Below, piece after piece: positions 34,348-44,997 of a stretch of 64,000 bases of DNA (positions are counted from its first letter, which is position 1; every line of letters begins with the position of its first letter). A program made the position numbers and the translations under genes. The notes below the pieces were generated by a model. That model had not been told where the DNA came from. It was given only the letters and a program-made list of their open reading frames with translations, and ran no database searches. The DNA is taken from assembly GCF_023898315.1 (NCBI RefSeq), contig NC_064616.1, positions 294,724,934-294,788,933 of the forward strand. The letters run 5' to 3'. This stretch comes from Schistocerca nitens. Taxonomy: Eukaryota; Arthropoda; Insecta; Orthoptera; Acrididae.

Positions 34348-34455
34348 GGTGGCTTCGCACGTGTCCACGAGCTGATGGACCTAACGACGGATACAGTGTA
34401 CGCTGGCAAGATCATCCCGAAGAACAGGATCACCAAGCGACACCATATCCACAAG
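34348..34455 (+). CDS. Polo-like Ser/Thr kinase, internal exon (36 codons, phase 0/0)
   Basis: The exon is bounded by an acceptor (GATTTCAG at 34340-34347) and a strong donor (AAG|GTAAGT at 34453-34461). It is exactly 108 bp and encodes GGFARVHELMDL, then VYAGKIIPKNRITK and a short basic end HHIHK. GGFA is the second half of the polo-family glycine loop (GxGGFA), and Lys in YAGKII is the ATP-anchoring lysine. The E-L-x-D spacing and the basic end before the intron resemble PLK1/2/3 and not PLK4, which lacks GGFA. Polo kinases drive mitotic entry, centrosome maturation and cytokinesis. I do not find the preceding (GRFLGKG) or following (EI-HRSL) exon in the window. A retrocopy is unlikely because both splice sites are intact. 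Paralogue identity is unresolved, so no symbol is given. Confidence 0.8.
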
Positions 34456-35760
34456 GTAAGTCTTGCTCGCGGTACAAGCGCTAGGTGGTGAGCGCCTTGC
34501 GTGTAGGCTGCTGGCTAAACGCCGTAGTAGTGCCGTACGTGGGAAAGTCGCAGCCGCTGCACATACGTGGGACAGTGCAGAAGGCGTATCCACAGCGTAA
34601 AATCGAGATAAATGTATACAGGGTGAATCTGAACGCCGCCAACAAAATTCCAGGGTTGTTGAGATATTTTCTGAGGATCTAGTTTCCAAATTACCTGAGC
34701 GGCCAACATAAATTCATCTCCGGGACCAAAAACGTTCAGCGTCAAGGGACACGGTGCTAAAGCGGCAAAGAAACTGGTATAGGCAACACCTATATAAGAC
34801 AACAAGTGTCTGGCAGAGTTCTATGTTCAGCAGTGAAGACATCTTTTAAAACTTCCATCACAAGTAGTGCGTTACATAGTTACAATAGTCTTCCACATAC
34901 AATAAAAATTTCATCATTCTCACCTTTTAATAAAACGAAAAGTTCATTCTTGCTAGAACACTGTTTCTACTGAGCAGCAGAATTTTTATAACATGTGAAG
35001 TACAAGAGTTCAAACAAGCAAGTTTTTCGGATGAGAAAATAGTCACCAAATTCCGATCGAATGAGGCAGTGACGTACAAAACAGAACAGTTTTCCAGTTC
35101 GTTAGTCCATGTTCCTTGGAATGTTTTCAAACTGGAACAAACTCACTCCTGAGAGAACGCTCTTATATTCAAATTAGATGGAATAATACAGACCATAATT
35201 CTATTAAATCAAGGAAAAAACCTCAGTACCATTTTTAAAAAACTCAAGGAAGCAAACCACCCACACTTTACTTCGTAACTCCACACATGTATCCACTACA
35301 CTACACTGTGATATGTAGCATACAGGCATTCGTTTTATGTTAAGATCTTCTGAAGGCTTTAATCGCTGACAGGTTACTGACTTTCAATTATAAAAAAATG
35401 GCTCCAAGAACAACGCATCTTCGAAGAATTTTCACTGTGCGATTATCTTCAAACAGCGTACTTTCATAACACGAAGTTGTTATGCCTAAACAACAAACTG
35501 TAAACATTTATTAACCACCAGCATCACATTTCCAATAATTTTATCGCAAAAATTCTAACCAAAAGGAGACGTTTTAGAGATCTTACATGCGCGGATGCTT
35601 CGAAACAGTACACATTCATGTAAAGTAAGTTATAATATGAAACGCACCGAATATTCCAAACCAGGAAATCAAATTCGGCGTCTTATAAGTTCTGCTTGTA
35701 ACGTACAAAGCGATCGTGCATCTCATTGGCCACGTTCCGCTCCACGTAGCAAGAATGTGT
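34456..35760. other. Intronic or intergenic stretch after the kinase exon
   Basis: At 34618 the motif ACAGGGTGAATCTGAACGCC opens a decayed repeat related to 9839. The rest is AT-rich with no coding signal. Confidence 0.4.
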
Positions 35761-35799
35761 CGTCTTTTATTTAGTCTTTCGCGCTACAGAACGTTGTGT

Positions 35800-36572
35800 A
35801 ACGTAGCCGTCTTACATTGTTTGCAGATAATGCTGTCATTTACCGTCTTGTAAAGTCATCAGATGATCAAAACGACTTGCAAAGTGATTTAGATAAGATA
35901 TCTGCATGGTGCGAAAAGTGGCAATTGATCCTGAATAAAGAAAAGTGCGAAGTTATTCACGTTAGTACCAAAATAAATCGGCTAAATTTCGATTACGCGA
36001 TAAGTCACACAAATCTGAGGGCTGTAAATTCAACTAAATACTTAGGGATTACAATTGGAACGATCACATAGATAATATTGTGGGTAGAGCAAACCAAAGA
36101 CTGCGATTCATTGGCAGAATACTTAAAAGGTGCAACAGGTCTACCAAAGAGACTGCTCACACTACGCTTGTCCGCCCTATTCTGGAGTATTGCTGCGCGG
36201 TGTGGGATCCGCATCAGGTGGGACTGACGGATGACATCGAAAAAGTACAAAGAAGGGCAGCTCGTTTTGTATTTCACGAAATAGGGAGATAGTGTCACAG
36301 ACATGATACGTGAATTGGTGTGGCAATCATTAAAACAACACCGGTTCTGTCCTTAGATTCCGTAAACATTCTGTTGGCACCCACCTACATATGGAGAAAT
36401 GATCATCACGATAAAATAAGAGAAATCAGGGCTCGCACAGAAAAATTTAAGTGCTCGTTTTTCCCCCGTGCCGTTCGAGAGTGGAACGGTAGAGAGACAG
36501 CATGAAGGTCGTTCATTGAACCCTCTGCCAGGCACTTTATTGTGAATAGCAGAGTAATCACGTAGATGTAGA
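35800..36572 (+). mobile_element. CR1/L2-like LINE, copy c (RT C-terminal part and 3' end)
   Basis: The 5'-truncated copy begins just before the RT active-site motif, which reads LFADNAVIYR: Asn replaces the second Asp of FADD, so it is catalytically dead. Two frames follow (35817-36071, 36080-36292), showing WCEKWQLILNKEKCEV, LGITIG, LRFIGRIL, LVRPILEYCCAVWDP and IEKVQRRAARFV. It ends REWNGRE and a 3' terminus GTAGATGTAGATGAG near 36563. Only small frameshifts separate the parts. Confidence 0.85.
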
Positions 36573-37597
36573 TGAGAACGTGAAATTTCACGCTGTGACT
36601 TCACAAATCACGACCAACTTCTCGTCGAAAAACGCTTTCTAGTCCCGTGTGCGGATGGCTTGGAGCCATGCGTGAAAATTTCATTGAATTGGAAAGAAGA
36701 ATTCTATTTATCGATATGACAGGACAATTACGTAGTTCACGTCTACCATTAAGCGAGTAAACGTATCGAAGCCACCTATCTGTACATAAACTCTTGTGAC
36801 GGTAATGGCATCGAAACGAAGGATGACAGAGAAGGGTGAAATATTGAACGCATGTTTCCAGCCCTGTTTCAGTAAGAAATATTGAACTGTAATTTCTCAT
36901 TTAAATCGTTATACGAAAGTCAAATTGACAGATATCGAAATAATTGACCATGTTATAGAAAAGCAACTGAAATCGCTAAAGAGAGGAAAGGCCACTGTAC
37001 CTGATGGGACATCAGTACGATTCTACACTGTGTGTAAAAGTACTTGATCCTCTCCTAGTACCAGTGAACCGTAGGTCGATAGACTAGCGAACCATTCCCA
37101 GTGATTGGGAAAAAGCGCAGGTCGTTCACGTTTCGAACAGACCCACTAAACTATAGACCTATATCTCGGTCTGCTTCAGGATTTTGGAACGTGTTTTATG
37201 CTCACGTGCTAAGACATCTCTGGGAGCCGGAAAACTGTGTAAAAATCAACGTGGGTTCCGAAAACAATCACGTGAAACACTGCCCTCTTTGCTCATCCAC
37301 GAGACCCAGAAAGCAGAGTATAGCGGCTCCCAGGCTGATGCCGTGTTTCTTAACTTCCGAAAGGTTTCGATAAAGTTCTGCACCGCCGTCTTATCAACGA
37401 AATAAGAGTGTACAGATATCAGACCAACTGTGTGACTGGAATTTCTCGCAAAATATCAGAGTGTATGCATAGGGAGTTATTGAAAAAGTAACTACCACAT
37501 GGAACTAATCCAGATTGGGAGACGCCAGAGACACTCACTAGAAGAATCCTGAGCAAATGTTGTCCGTCTACAGAGGAGGTAGCTTAAAAAACCCTTG

Positions 37598-37794
37598 AAT
37601 GAGATTTTCACTCTGCAGCGGAGCTTCTGTAAAGTTTGGAAGGTAGGACACGAGATACTGACAGAAGTAAAGCTGTGAGTACCGGGCGTGAGTCGTGCTT
37701 CGGTAGCTCAGTTGGTAGAGCACTTGCCCGCGAAAGGCAAAGGTCCCGAGTTCGAGTCTCGGTCGGGCACACAGTTTTAATCTGCCAGGAAGTT
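37598..37794 (+). repeat. tRNA-like SINE-D, short copy with 14-bp target duplication
   Basis: The tRNA-like part GTAGCTCAGTTGGTAGAGCA ... GAGTTCGAGTCTC lies at 37702-37769 and the end is CTGCCAGGAAGT. Exact 14-bp duplications TTAAAAAACCCTTG flank it (37584-37597 and 37795-37808). The TT/AAAA start is a typical LINE endonuclease target. Relative to the 12892-13185 copy about 100 bp is missing before the tRNA-like part. Confidence 0.92.
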
Positions 37795-37897
37795 TTAAAA
37801 AACCCTTGGTCTACCAGTACCTCAGTACTGCTCGGCAGTCTGGGTACGTACCAGACAGGGTTGATATAGGAAATAGAGAGGATCATGTTTCATTATA

Positions 37898-39258
37898 CAC
37901 TCCTGGAAATGGAAAAAAGAACACATTGACACCGGTGTGTCAGACCCACCATACTTGCTCCGGACACTGCGAGAGGGCTGTACAAGCGCTAGCTGCGCAG
38001 CATTTGTGCACCGCCGCCGTCAGTGTCAGCCAGTTTGCCGTGGCATACGGAGCTCCATCGCAGTCTTTAACACTGGTAGCATGCCGTGACAGCGTGGACG
38101 TGAACCGTATGTGCAGTTGACGGACTTTGAGCGAGGGAGTATAGTGGGCATGCGGGAGGCCGGGTGGACGTACCGCCGAATTGCTCAACACGTGGGGCGT
38201 GAGGTCTCCACAGTACATCGATGTTGTCGCCAGTGGTCGGCGGAAGGTGCACGTGCCCGTCGACCTGGGACCGGACCGCAGCGACGCACAGATGCACGCC
38301 AAGACCGTAGGATCCTACGCAGTGCCGTAGGGGACCGCACCGCCACTTCCCAGCAAATTAGGGACACTGTTGCTCCTGGGGTATCGGCGAGGACCATTCG
38401 CAACCGTCTCCATGAAGCTGGGCTACGGTCCCGCACACCGTTAGGCCGTCTTCCGCTCACGCCCCAACATCGTGCAGCCCGCCTCCAGTGGTGTCGCGAC
38501 AGGCGTGAATGGAGGGACGAATGGAGACGTGTCGTCTTCAGCGATGAGAGTCGATTCTGCCTTGGTGCCAATGATGGTCGTATGCGTGTTTGGCGCCGTG
38601 CAGGTGAGCGCCACAATCAGTACTGCATACGACCGAGGCACACAGGGCCAACACCCGGCATCATGGTGTGGGGAGCGATCTCCTACACTGGCCGTACACC
38701 ACTGGTGATCGTCGAGGGGACACTGAATAGTGCACGGTACATCCAAACCGTCATCGAACCCATCGTTCTACTATTCCTAGACCGGAAAGGGAACTTGCTG
38801 TTCCAACAGGACAATGCACGTCCGCATGTATCCCGTGCCACCCAACGTGCTGTAGAAGGTGTAAGTCGACTACCCTGGCCAGCAAGATCTCCGGATCTGT
38901 CCCCCATTGAGCATGTTTGGGACTGGATGAAGCGTCGTCTCACGCGGTCTGCACGTCCAGCACGAACGCTGGTCCAACTGAGGCGCCAGGTGGAAATGGC
39001 ATGGCAAGCCGTTCCACAGGACTACATCCAGCATCTCTACGATCGTCTCCATGGAAGAATAGCAGCCTGCATTGCTGCGAAAAGTGGATATACACTGTAC
39101 TAGTGCCGACATTGTGCATGCTCTGTTGCCTGTGTCTATGTGCCTGTGGTTCTGTCAGTGTGATCATGTGATGTATCTGACCCCAGGAATGTGTCAATAA
39201 AGTTTCCCCTTCCTGGGACAATGAATTCACGGTGTTCTTATTTCAATTTCCAGGAGTG
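37898..39258 (+). mobile_element. Tc1-3 copy D
   Basis: The element is bounded by TA (37896-37897 and 39259-39260). It has inverted ends CACTCCTGGAAATGGAAAAAAG and ...TTTCAATTTCCAGGAGTG and is 1361 bp. Compared with copy E it lacks about 57 bp of leader sequence (after CTGTACAAGC near 37988). It is inserted in LINE copy d. Both ends are intact. Confidence 0.95.
38081..39103 (+). pseudogene. Tc1-3 transposase copy D: full length except TGA at codon 3
   Basis: The start context matches copy E (ATG at 38081), but codon 3 is TGA (38087-38089) where copy E has CGA. The rest is open to 39103. The first later in-frame Met is at 38111 (MQLTDFERG). It has an N-terminal paired-like helix-turn-helix (MREAGWTYRRIAQHVGREVS), then SDESRFCL (Asp 1), FQQDNARPHVS (Asp 2) and SPIEHVWDWMKRR (Glu). 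Only 32 residues separate the second Asp from the Glu, where Tc1 usually has 34. Internal initiation at 38111 could give a 330-residue protein with all catalytic residues, so residual activity is conceivable. Confidence 0.88.
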
Positions 39259-39605
39259 TAGATTACTTTAGTAAGCGCGAAGGCGTCATGGAGATGATAA
39301 ACCAACTCCAGTGGATGATAAAAGTCGATGAAAGGCATTCTGCCTTAAGATATGGTCTGCCGTTAAAATTCTGAGAGTGCACGTTCGTACAAGAGCGAAC
39401 CAATGTATTGCTTTATCCTGCGTATATCTCGTGAAGAGATCCTCAAGATGAAATAAGAGATTCTAGCTAACTCGAAGGCTTATCGGTAACGTTTCTTCCG
39501 CGAAACATACGCCACTGGAACAGGAAAATTGGAAGAGACTGGTACACAAAGTACCCTCCGCTACACACAGTAAGGTGACTTTCGAAATATAGACGTAGAT
39601 ATAGA

Positions 39606-40188
39606 TCGGATGTCAACAGTACTATCAGATTGTTCGTGGACTATACTGTTGTCTGTAGGAAAGTATCGTCAATGAAACGTCGTAAGGAAGTTCAGAAAGG
39701 CTGTGACAAAATTTCCACCTGGTGTGATGAACGACAGCTCTACTCAAATGTCGATAAATGCAAGATCATGGCCGGCCGATGTGGCCGAGCGGTTCTAGGC
39801 GCTTCAGTCTGGAACCGCGCGACCGCTACGGTCGCAGGTTCGAATCCTGCCTCGGGCATGGATGTGTGTGATGTCCTTAGGTTAGTTAGGTTTAAGTAGC
39901 TCTAAGTCTAGGGGACTGACGACCTCAGATGGTAAGTCCCATAGTGCTTAGAGCCATTTTTTGCAAGATCATGCTTTTAACAAAGAAATAATGCCATAGT
40001 ATGCTATTACAGGAGTAATGATGAACATCTGGAGCATCTCACTCCGAATAAATATTTAGCTGTAGTACTAAAAAGCGACAAGAAAGGCGACCTACACCTG
40101 AAATGAGTATTAGGGATGCCAAATGGAAGACTTGGATTTGTTGGAAGTTTCTGTGAAAGGGTGTGGCATCTGTAGAGGAAATAGCGTA
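39606..40188 (+). mobile_element. CR1/L2-like LINE fragment e, interrupted by SINE-A
   Basis: A decayed RT segment directly follows LINE d. It reads LFVDYTVVCR (from FADDTVVYR), then CDKISTWCDERQLYSNVDKCKIM, interrupted by SINE-A (39771-39961), and continues to about 40180. The palm Asp pair is lost. It ends where Tc1-8 begins at TA 40187-40188. Confidence 0.75.
39771..39961 (+). repeat. tRNA-derived SINE-A
   Basis: A well-preserved copy with head GGCCGAGCGGTTCTAGGCGC, B box GGTTCGAATCC, tail TTAGGTTAGTTAGGTTTAAG and end AGAGCCATTTT. Exact 12-bp duplications TGCAAGATCATG lie at 39759-39770 and 39962-39973. It is inserted within LINE fragment e. Confidence 0.93.
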
Positions 40189-40536
40189 CACTGAGGCGAC
40201 AAAAGTCGTGGAATAGCTCGTAATACCGTGACGGACCTCCTTTTGCTCAGCGTAGAGCAGCAGCTCGATGTGGAATGGACTCAACACGTCGATGGAACTC
40301 ACCTACAGAAATATTGAGGCATGCTGTCTAGGTTGCTGTTGATAATTCCAAAATTGTTGCTGGTCAACGATTTCGTGCACGAACCGACTCTCGGTTGTGT
40401 CCTAAAAATGTTCGACGGGATCCATGTCGGGCAATCTGGGTGGCAAAATTATTCTCTCGAATTGTCCAGAATGTTCTTCAAACCAGTGGCTAACAGTAGT
40501 GGCCCAGTCACATGACACCGTTGTGTGGGAACATGA

Positions 40537-40621
40537 GCCGCGCGGGATTAGCCGAGCGGCCCAGACGCTGCAGTCATGGACTGTGCGGCTGGTCTCGGCG
40601 GAGGTTCGATTCGTCCATCGG

Positions 40622-40709
<88 letters not shown>

Positions 40710-40805
40710 TTAGGATAATTTAGGTTAAGTAGTGTGTAAGCTTAAGGACTGATGACTTTAGCATTGAAGTCCCATAAGATTTCACACACATTTGAACATT
40801 TTTTG
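40537..40805 (+). repeat. tRNA-derived SINE-B with internal (TG)n expansion
   Basis: The head is GCCGCGCGGGATTAGCCGAG with B box GGTTCGATTCG. The tail TTAGGATAATTTAGGTTAAG resumes after an 85-bp TG tract at 40623-40707, and the end is CACACACATTTGAACATT. The tract sits where the copy at 10447 has only GTGTATGTGTTTG, so it grew from that seed after or during insertion. No clear target duplication. Confidence 0.88.
40623..40707. repeat. (TG)n microsatellite inside SINE-B
   Basis: About 42 uninterrupted TG units within the SINE body. Confidence 0.95.
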
Positions 40806-41031
40806 AGAAAATGAAGCCCATGAATGGCTGCAAATGGTCTCCAAGTAGACGAACATAATTTCTAGTCAATGATAGGTTCATTTGAATCAGAGGACCCAGT
40901 CCATTCCATATAAATACAGCCCACACCATTATGGAGTCACCATCACCTTGCACGTTTCCTTGTTGACAACTTGGGTCCATGGCTTCGTGGGGTCTGCGGC
41001 GCACTTGAACCCTACCATCAGATCTGACCAA
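40806..41031 (-). pseudogene. Tc1-8 transposase fragment
   Basis: The minus strand reads GRVQVRRRPHEAMDPSC, GDGDSIMVWAVF, GLGPLIQMNLSL and YVRLLGDHLQPFM, all recognisable as the middle of a Tc1 transposase between the first and second Asp. The frame ends at the SINE-B insertion. The remaining N-terminal part up to about 41500 is frame-shifted. Confidence 0.7.
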
Positions 41032-41531
41032 CAGAAAATAAGTGACATCTGACTAGGCCACGGTTTCCCAGTCGTCTAGGGTACAACCGATTTGGTCATG
41101 AGCCCAGGAGAGGCACTGCAGGCAATGTCGTGCTGTTAACAAAGGCACACGCGTCGGTGGTCTGTTGATATAGCCCATTAACGCAAAATTGCGCAGCACT
41201 GTCCTAATGGATAATTTCGTCGTACGTTCCAAATTGATTTCTGCTGTTATTTCACACTGTTTGCTTGTCTGTTAGCACTGACAACTATAGGCAGACGTCG
41301 CTGGTCTCGGTCGTTAAGTGAAGACCGTCAGACACTGCGCTATCCGTGGTGAGAGGTAATGCCTGAAACTTTGTATTCTCGGCACACTTTTGACGCTGTG
41401 GACCTCTGAATATTTAATTCCCTTGAGATTTCCGAAATGAAATGTCCCATGGGTCTAGCTCCAAACACCATTCCGCGTTCAAAGCCAGTTAATTCCTGTC
41501 ATGCGGCCACAATCACATCGGAAATCTTTTC

Positions 41532-41726
41532 GAAAAAATGGCTCTGAGCACTATGGGACTTAACATCTTAGGTCATGAGTCCCCTAGAACTTAGAACTAC
41601 TTCAACCTAACTAACCTAAGGACATCAGACACATCCATGCCCGAGGCAGGATTCGAACCTGAGACCGTAGCGGTCGCGCGGTTCCAGACTGAAGCGCCTA
41701 GAACCGCAAGACCACCGCGGCCGGCT
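41532..41726 (-). repeat. tRNA-derived SINE-A (antisense)
   Basis: The minus strand starts GCCGGCCGCGGTGGTCTTGC, contains B box GGTTCGAATCC and ends AGAGCCATTTTTTC. Exact 11-bp duplications GAAATCTTTTC lie at 41521-41531 and 41727-41737. It is nested in Tc1-8. Confidence 0.93.
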
Positions 41727-41824
41727 GAAATCTTTTCACATGAATCACCTGAGTGCAAATGACAGCTCGGCCAATGCACTGCCCTTTTGTACCTCGTGTA
41801 TGCGATGCTATTGACATCTATATA

Positions 41825-42570
41825 CGAGGGTTGGAACTTTAATAGTGACAACTATTTATTTACAACTCGTAGAAAATAGATTCGTGTTTCAAGGTTTAAC
41901 TGACCTTCAAAGTAGTCACCAACATTGTGTATAACCCGTTGCCAGCGATGTGGAAGTCGTAGGATACTTAAAGCAGTGCCAATTGTGTTGACAGTTCGAG
42001 CGGCGAGGTCTATGACCCGATGAATTTGTAGCAGTTCTGAAGCGAATGCCGTGAAGTGTTTCCTTCCATTTAGAAATAGAGCTAAACTCACGAGGGCTTA
42101 AGCCAGGGAGTGCAGTAGGTGGTATAGCACTTAGCAGCCCCACCAGTCAAACAAATCAGTAACAGCTTGCACTGTACGTGCTTGAGCGTTGTCCTGCAAA
42201 ATGATGGTCAGGTCCTGTAGAAAGTGTCATCACTTCTGTCTCTAAGCTGGTCGTTGGTTGTGTTCCAAAAATGAACAGCATAGAGACATAAGTAATGACA
42301 CTTCCTGCAGGACCTGACCATCATTTTGCAGGACAATGCTCAAGCCCGTACTGTTACTGATTTGTTTGACTGATGGGGCTGCTACGTGCTATACCACCTA
42401 CTGCACTCCCCTGACTTAAGCTCTCGTGAGTTCGACTCTCTTTCTAAACTGGAGGAAACACTTCACGGCATTCGCTTCAGAACTGCTACGAATTCGTCAG
42501 GCAAGAGACAGCGCCGCTCGAACTATCAACACAACTGGCACTACTTTCCCTATTTGCGGCACGTAACGCC
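41825..42570. repeat. Palindrome of two mariner 3' halves
   Basis: A mariner terminus (CGAGGGTTGGAACTTTAATAG) follows TA at 41823-41824 and leads into the antisense 3' half of a transposase gene up to 42243. After a 38-bp loop (42244-42281) the same coding region returns on the plus strand, 42282 to about 42570. The innermost arms (ending GTCTCT / starting AGAGAC) pair closely over at least 200 bp. Legible pieces on both strands include LTIILQDNAQARTV (second Asp) and KHFTAFASEL/ETLHGIRFRT. The right arm lacks the terminal repeat present on the left. Confidence 0.82.
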
Positions 42571-42589
42571 GGTATGGTGATTCCACCTC

Positions 42590-43333
42590 CTTCCAAAAAA
42601 TTACATTTTTTGAGCAATTCTATTAAACTTTCGTGTGGGCTATGGAGCATGGTTACCAACGTAGCTGAGTGTGTCTGAATTCCTTCGACGTCTCTTGTCA
42701 AGCCTTCTTGATCTGACAAGGCGTAGGTTGTTACGGCCCAGAGCCTGGAAATGAGCATCTCGGAAACGGCAAAGCTGGTCGGTTTCAGCGTGCTATTGTC
42801 GTGAGCATCTATGGAAAGTAGTGGTGGACGGTGAAACACGAATAGGTGACGAAGGTGTTGGACGTTAGCGCCTCATCACAACGTGGTGCACTGAGGCTTG
42901 TACGATCTGTAAAGCAGGATAGGTAGCGATCTGTGATAGATATGACCACATAGTACAGTGCTGGTGTAGGTGATCCCTGCGTGTTCTCATGTTCACGACG
43001 ACATCACAGTTACCGTTGTAGGGGGGGGGGGGGGGTCGTGGAATCAGAAAGATCGGATTGTGGATCAATGGAAACGTCTCGCCTGGTTGGACTAAAAATG
43101 TTCCATGTTAAACCAGGTCGATGACGGTGTTCGAATGCGCAGTCATCTATTCTAAACGTGCACCGCGCACGGATCCAGGATAGTGGGGGCAGTATTATGG
43201 TATGGGAGACATTCTTTCATGGGCCTGCCATAGTAACCGAAGGCACTATGGTAGATGGACTAGGTGAACACTAGTGCAGATAAACGGCATCCCTTCATGC
43301 TTGATGTCTTCTCCAACGGCGATGACATCTTCC
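42590..43333 (+). mobile_element. Tc1-7, left part (split by LINE f)
   Basis: A decayed Tc1 transposase gene in sense orientation. 42755-42840 matches 26555-26680. Near 43190 GGGGCAGTATTATGGTATGG corresponds to the usual GxSIMVWG motif. The text breaks at GATGACATCTTCC (43321-43333) and resumes at 48555 with AGCAGGATAACTG, the second-Asp motif (FQQDN). A 15-base G-run lies at 43021-43035. Confidence 0.72.
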
Positions 43334-44997
43334 ATCTACATCAGATCTCCATAAGCCACCAATCGGTGTGTGGCGGAGGGTGCTTCTGGCACCAGTAGCT
43401 AATTTCCCTCCCCCCTTTTTTGACTGTTCCATACGGGAATGGCGCGGAATGATTGTAAACCAGATTAAGCGTATCCATTACGGATGTTTTAGAACCCGTG
43501 ACTGTTTATTCAACATAAATACAGAAAACTGCAGCCAGCCACTTTTTTGAAAGAATTGTTTATTCCATGTACCGGTTTTCGAACCTTTTCAGGTTCATCT
43601 ACAGGTGGTGTACAGGAGGCACAGGTGTTTCAAAGCGTAATCCTGGGGGCTTGGTTGCGACAGTATGGGCGGCGTTTATTAAATGTACAACTGTATACCT
43701 CTTTCATTGTTAACTGTACAACTGTTGCAAAGCACATGCTGGATGCTGGCAAAAGTTTCGTTATCACAGTGTATACGCGCACACATTCTATAAAAGTGAG
43801 TGATGCGGTACCTATGTCCATTACAACGAAAGCAGACAGATGGGTACTATCAATAAAAAAAACCCATACTCTCGCAAGCCAGTACCCAGCTTTAACTTTC
43901 GAAATAGCTGTGTAACCTCCAGTAAATTATCTGAAGATCAGCCTGAGAAGGTACGAAGACTGGTTCATGGAATGAATTACAATTTCAAAAAAGTGACTTT
44001 GCAGTTTTCTGTATTTACATTGATTGTAAACGTTTACACTAGCTCAAATTACTAGAATTTTCTCGTTGTAATCATTTCACGAGACGTGTGTGGGAGGAAG
44101 TAATATGTTGTCCTCCTGGACGTACTCTAGCAGTTTAAATTGTAAACATATGTGATGCACAACGCCTCTCCTGTAGCGTCTGCCAGCGGAGTTTGTTAAG
44201 CGTCTCTATAACCCTATCGCACCAACTAAACGTTCCACCTGGCAAGGATGCCAGACTGATGAACAGTACTCAAGAATCGGTCGAACAAGCGCCTTGTAAG
44301 CCACTTCCTTCGTGTATGAATTTTGTGTGCTTCAGATTCTTCTGGTGTATCTGTTTGGCATCTGTTTCTCCTACTGTTTGTTTTATGTAGTCATTGGACT
44401 TACGATCGCTCTGGATAGTTACTCCTAGATGTTTTACGGCAGATATTGTTTCCAGCAATTAGATCAGTAGTGCAGTTATACAGTGGTGGATTTCTTCTCC
44501 CATGTATGTGCAATATGCTACATTTACCAATCTTCTGCAGGTACTTTCGAAAATCGTACCAGTCTTATGGCGTTGCTACCTTCTTGTAGACAACCGCATT
44601 ATCTGCAAACACAGTAACGGTCCTATAACACTCCCTTGCGGTACTCCTGAAATTTCCTTTACATCTGTCGATTTTGTTCGATTAAGAGCGACGCGAGTTC
44701 GTGGTTTTTTACTAAACGGCAGTGCGAGACGTTGTGTCAAATGCGTTCCTGAAGTCAAGGAACATATCAACCTGAGCGCTGTGGATATCATGGAGGAACA
44801 GAGCGAGCTGAGTTTCGCAAGATCTCTGTTTGCGGAATCAAGGTTGATTTTTATGGAGGAGATTTTAGCTATCCAAAAACATAATAGGTGAGCGTAAAAC
44901 ATGTTCCATAATTCAATAGACTGACGTCAACGATACAGGCCTATAATTATCTGCATTTTTCCTACGATCCTTCTTGGAAACGGGAATGACCTGCGCT

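Larger units (their letters stand above)
36950..39605 (+). mobile_element. CR1/L2-like LINE, copy d, split by SINE-D and Tc1-3
   Basis: Three pieces make one LINE. 36950-37597 holds RT fingers and motif A (YRPIS, ILERVL, NQRGFRK, FLNFRK with Asn for Asp). 37809-37897 has the segment after the duplication (QYLSTA..., usually RPILEYCSAVWDP). 39259-39605 has the C-terminal part and 3' end (TGTAGACG/TAGATATAGAT). Between them are SINE-D (37598-37794) and Tc1-3 copy D (37898-39258). An internal deletion before 37500 removed the FADD region. Confidence 0.8.
40189..41822 (-). mobile_element. Tc1-8 element, antisense, with two SINE insertions
   Basis: The left end is CACTGAGGCGACAAAAGTCG after TA at 40187-40188. 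The minus strand carries a decayed Tc1 transposase gene. SINE-B (40537-40805) and an antisense SINE-A (41532-41726) are inserted in it. The right end is unclear because the mariner palindrome begins at TA 41823-41824. Confidence 0.75.

Noticed and set aside
40424..40723. Open frames rich in Cys-Val repeats
   Set aside because: They read through the TG microsatellite.
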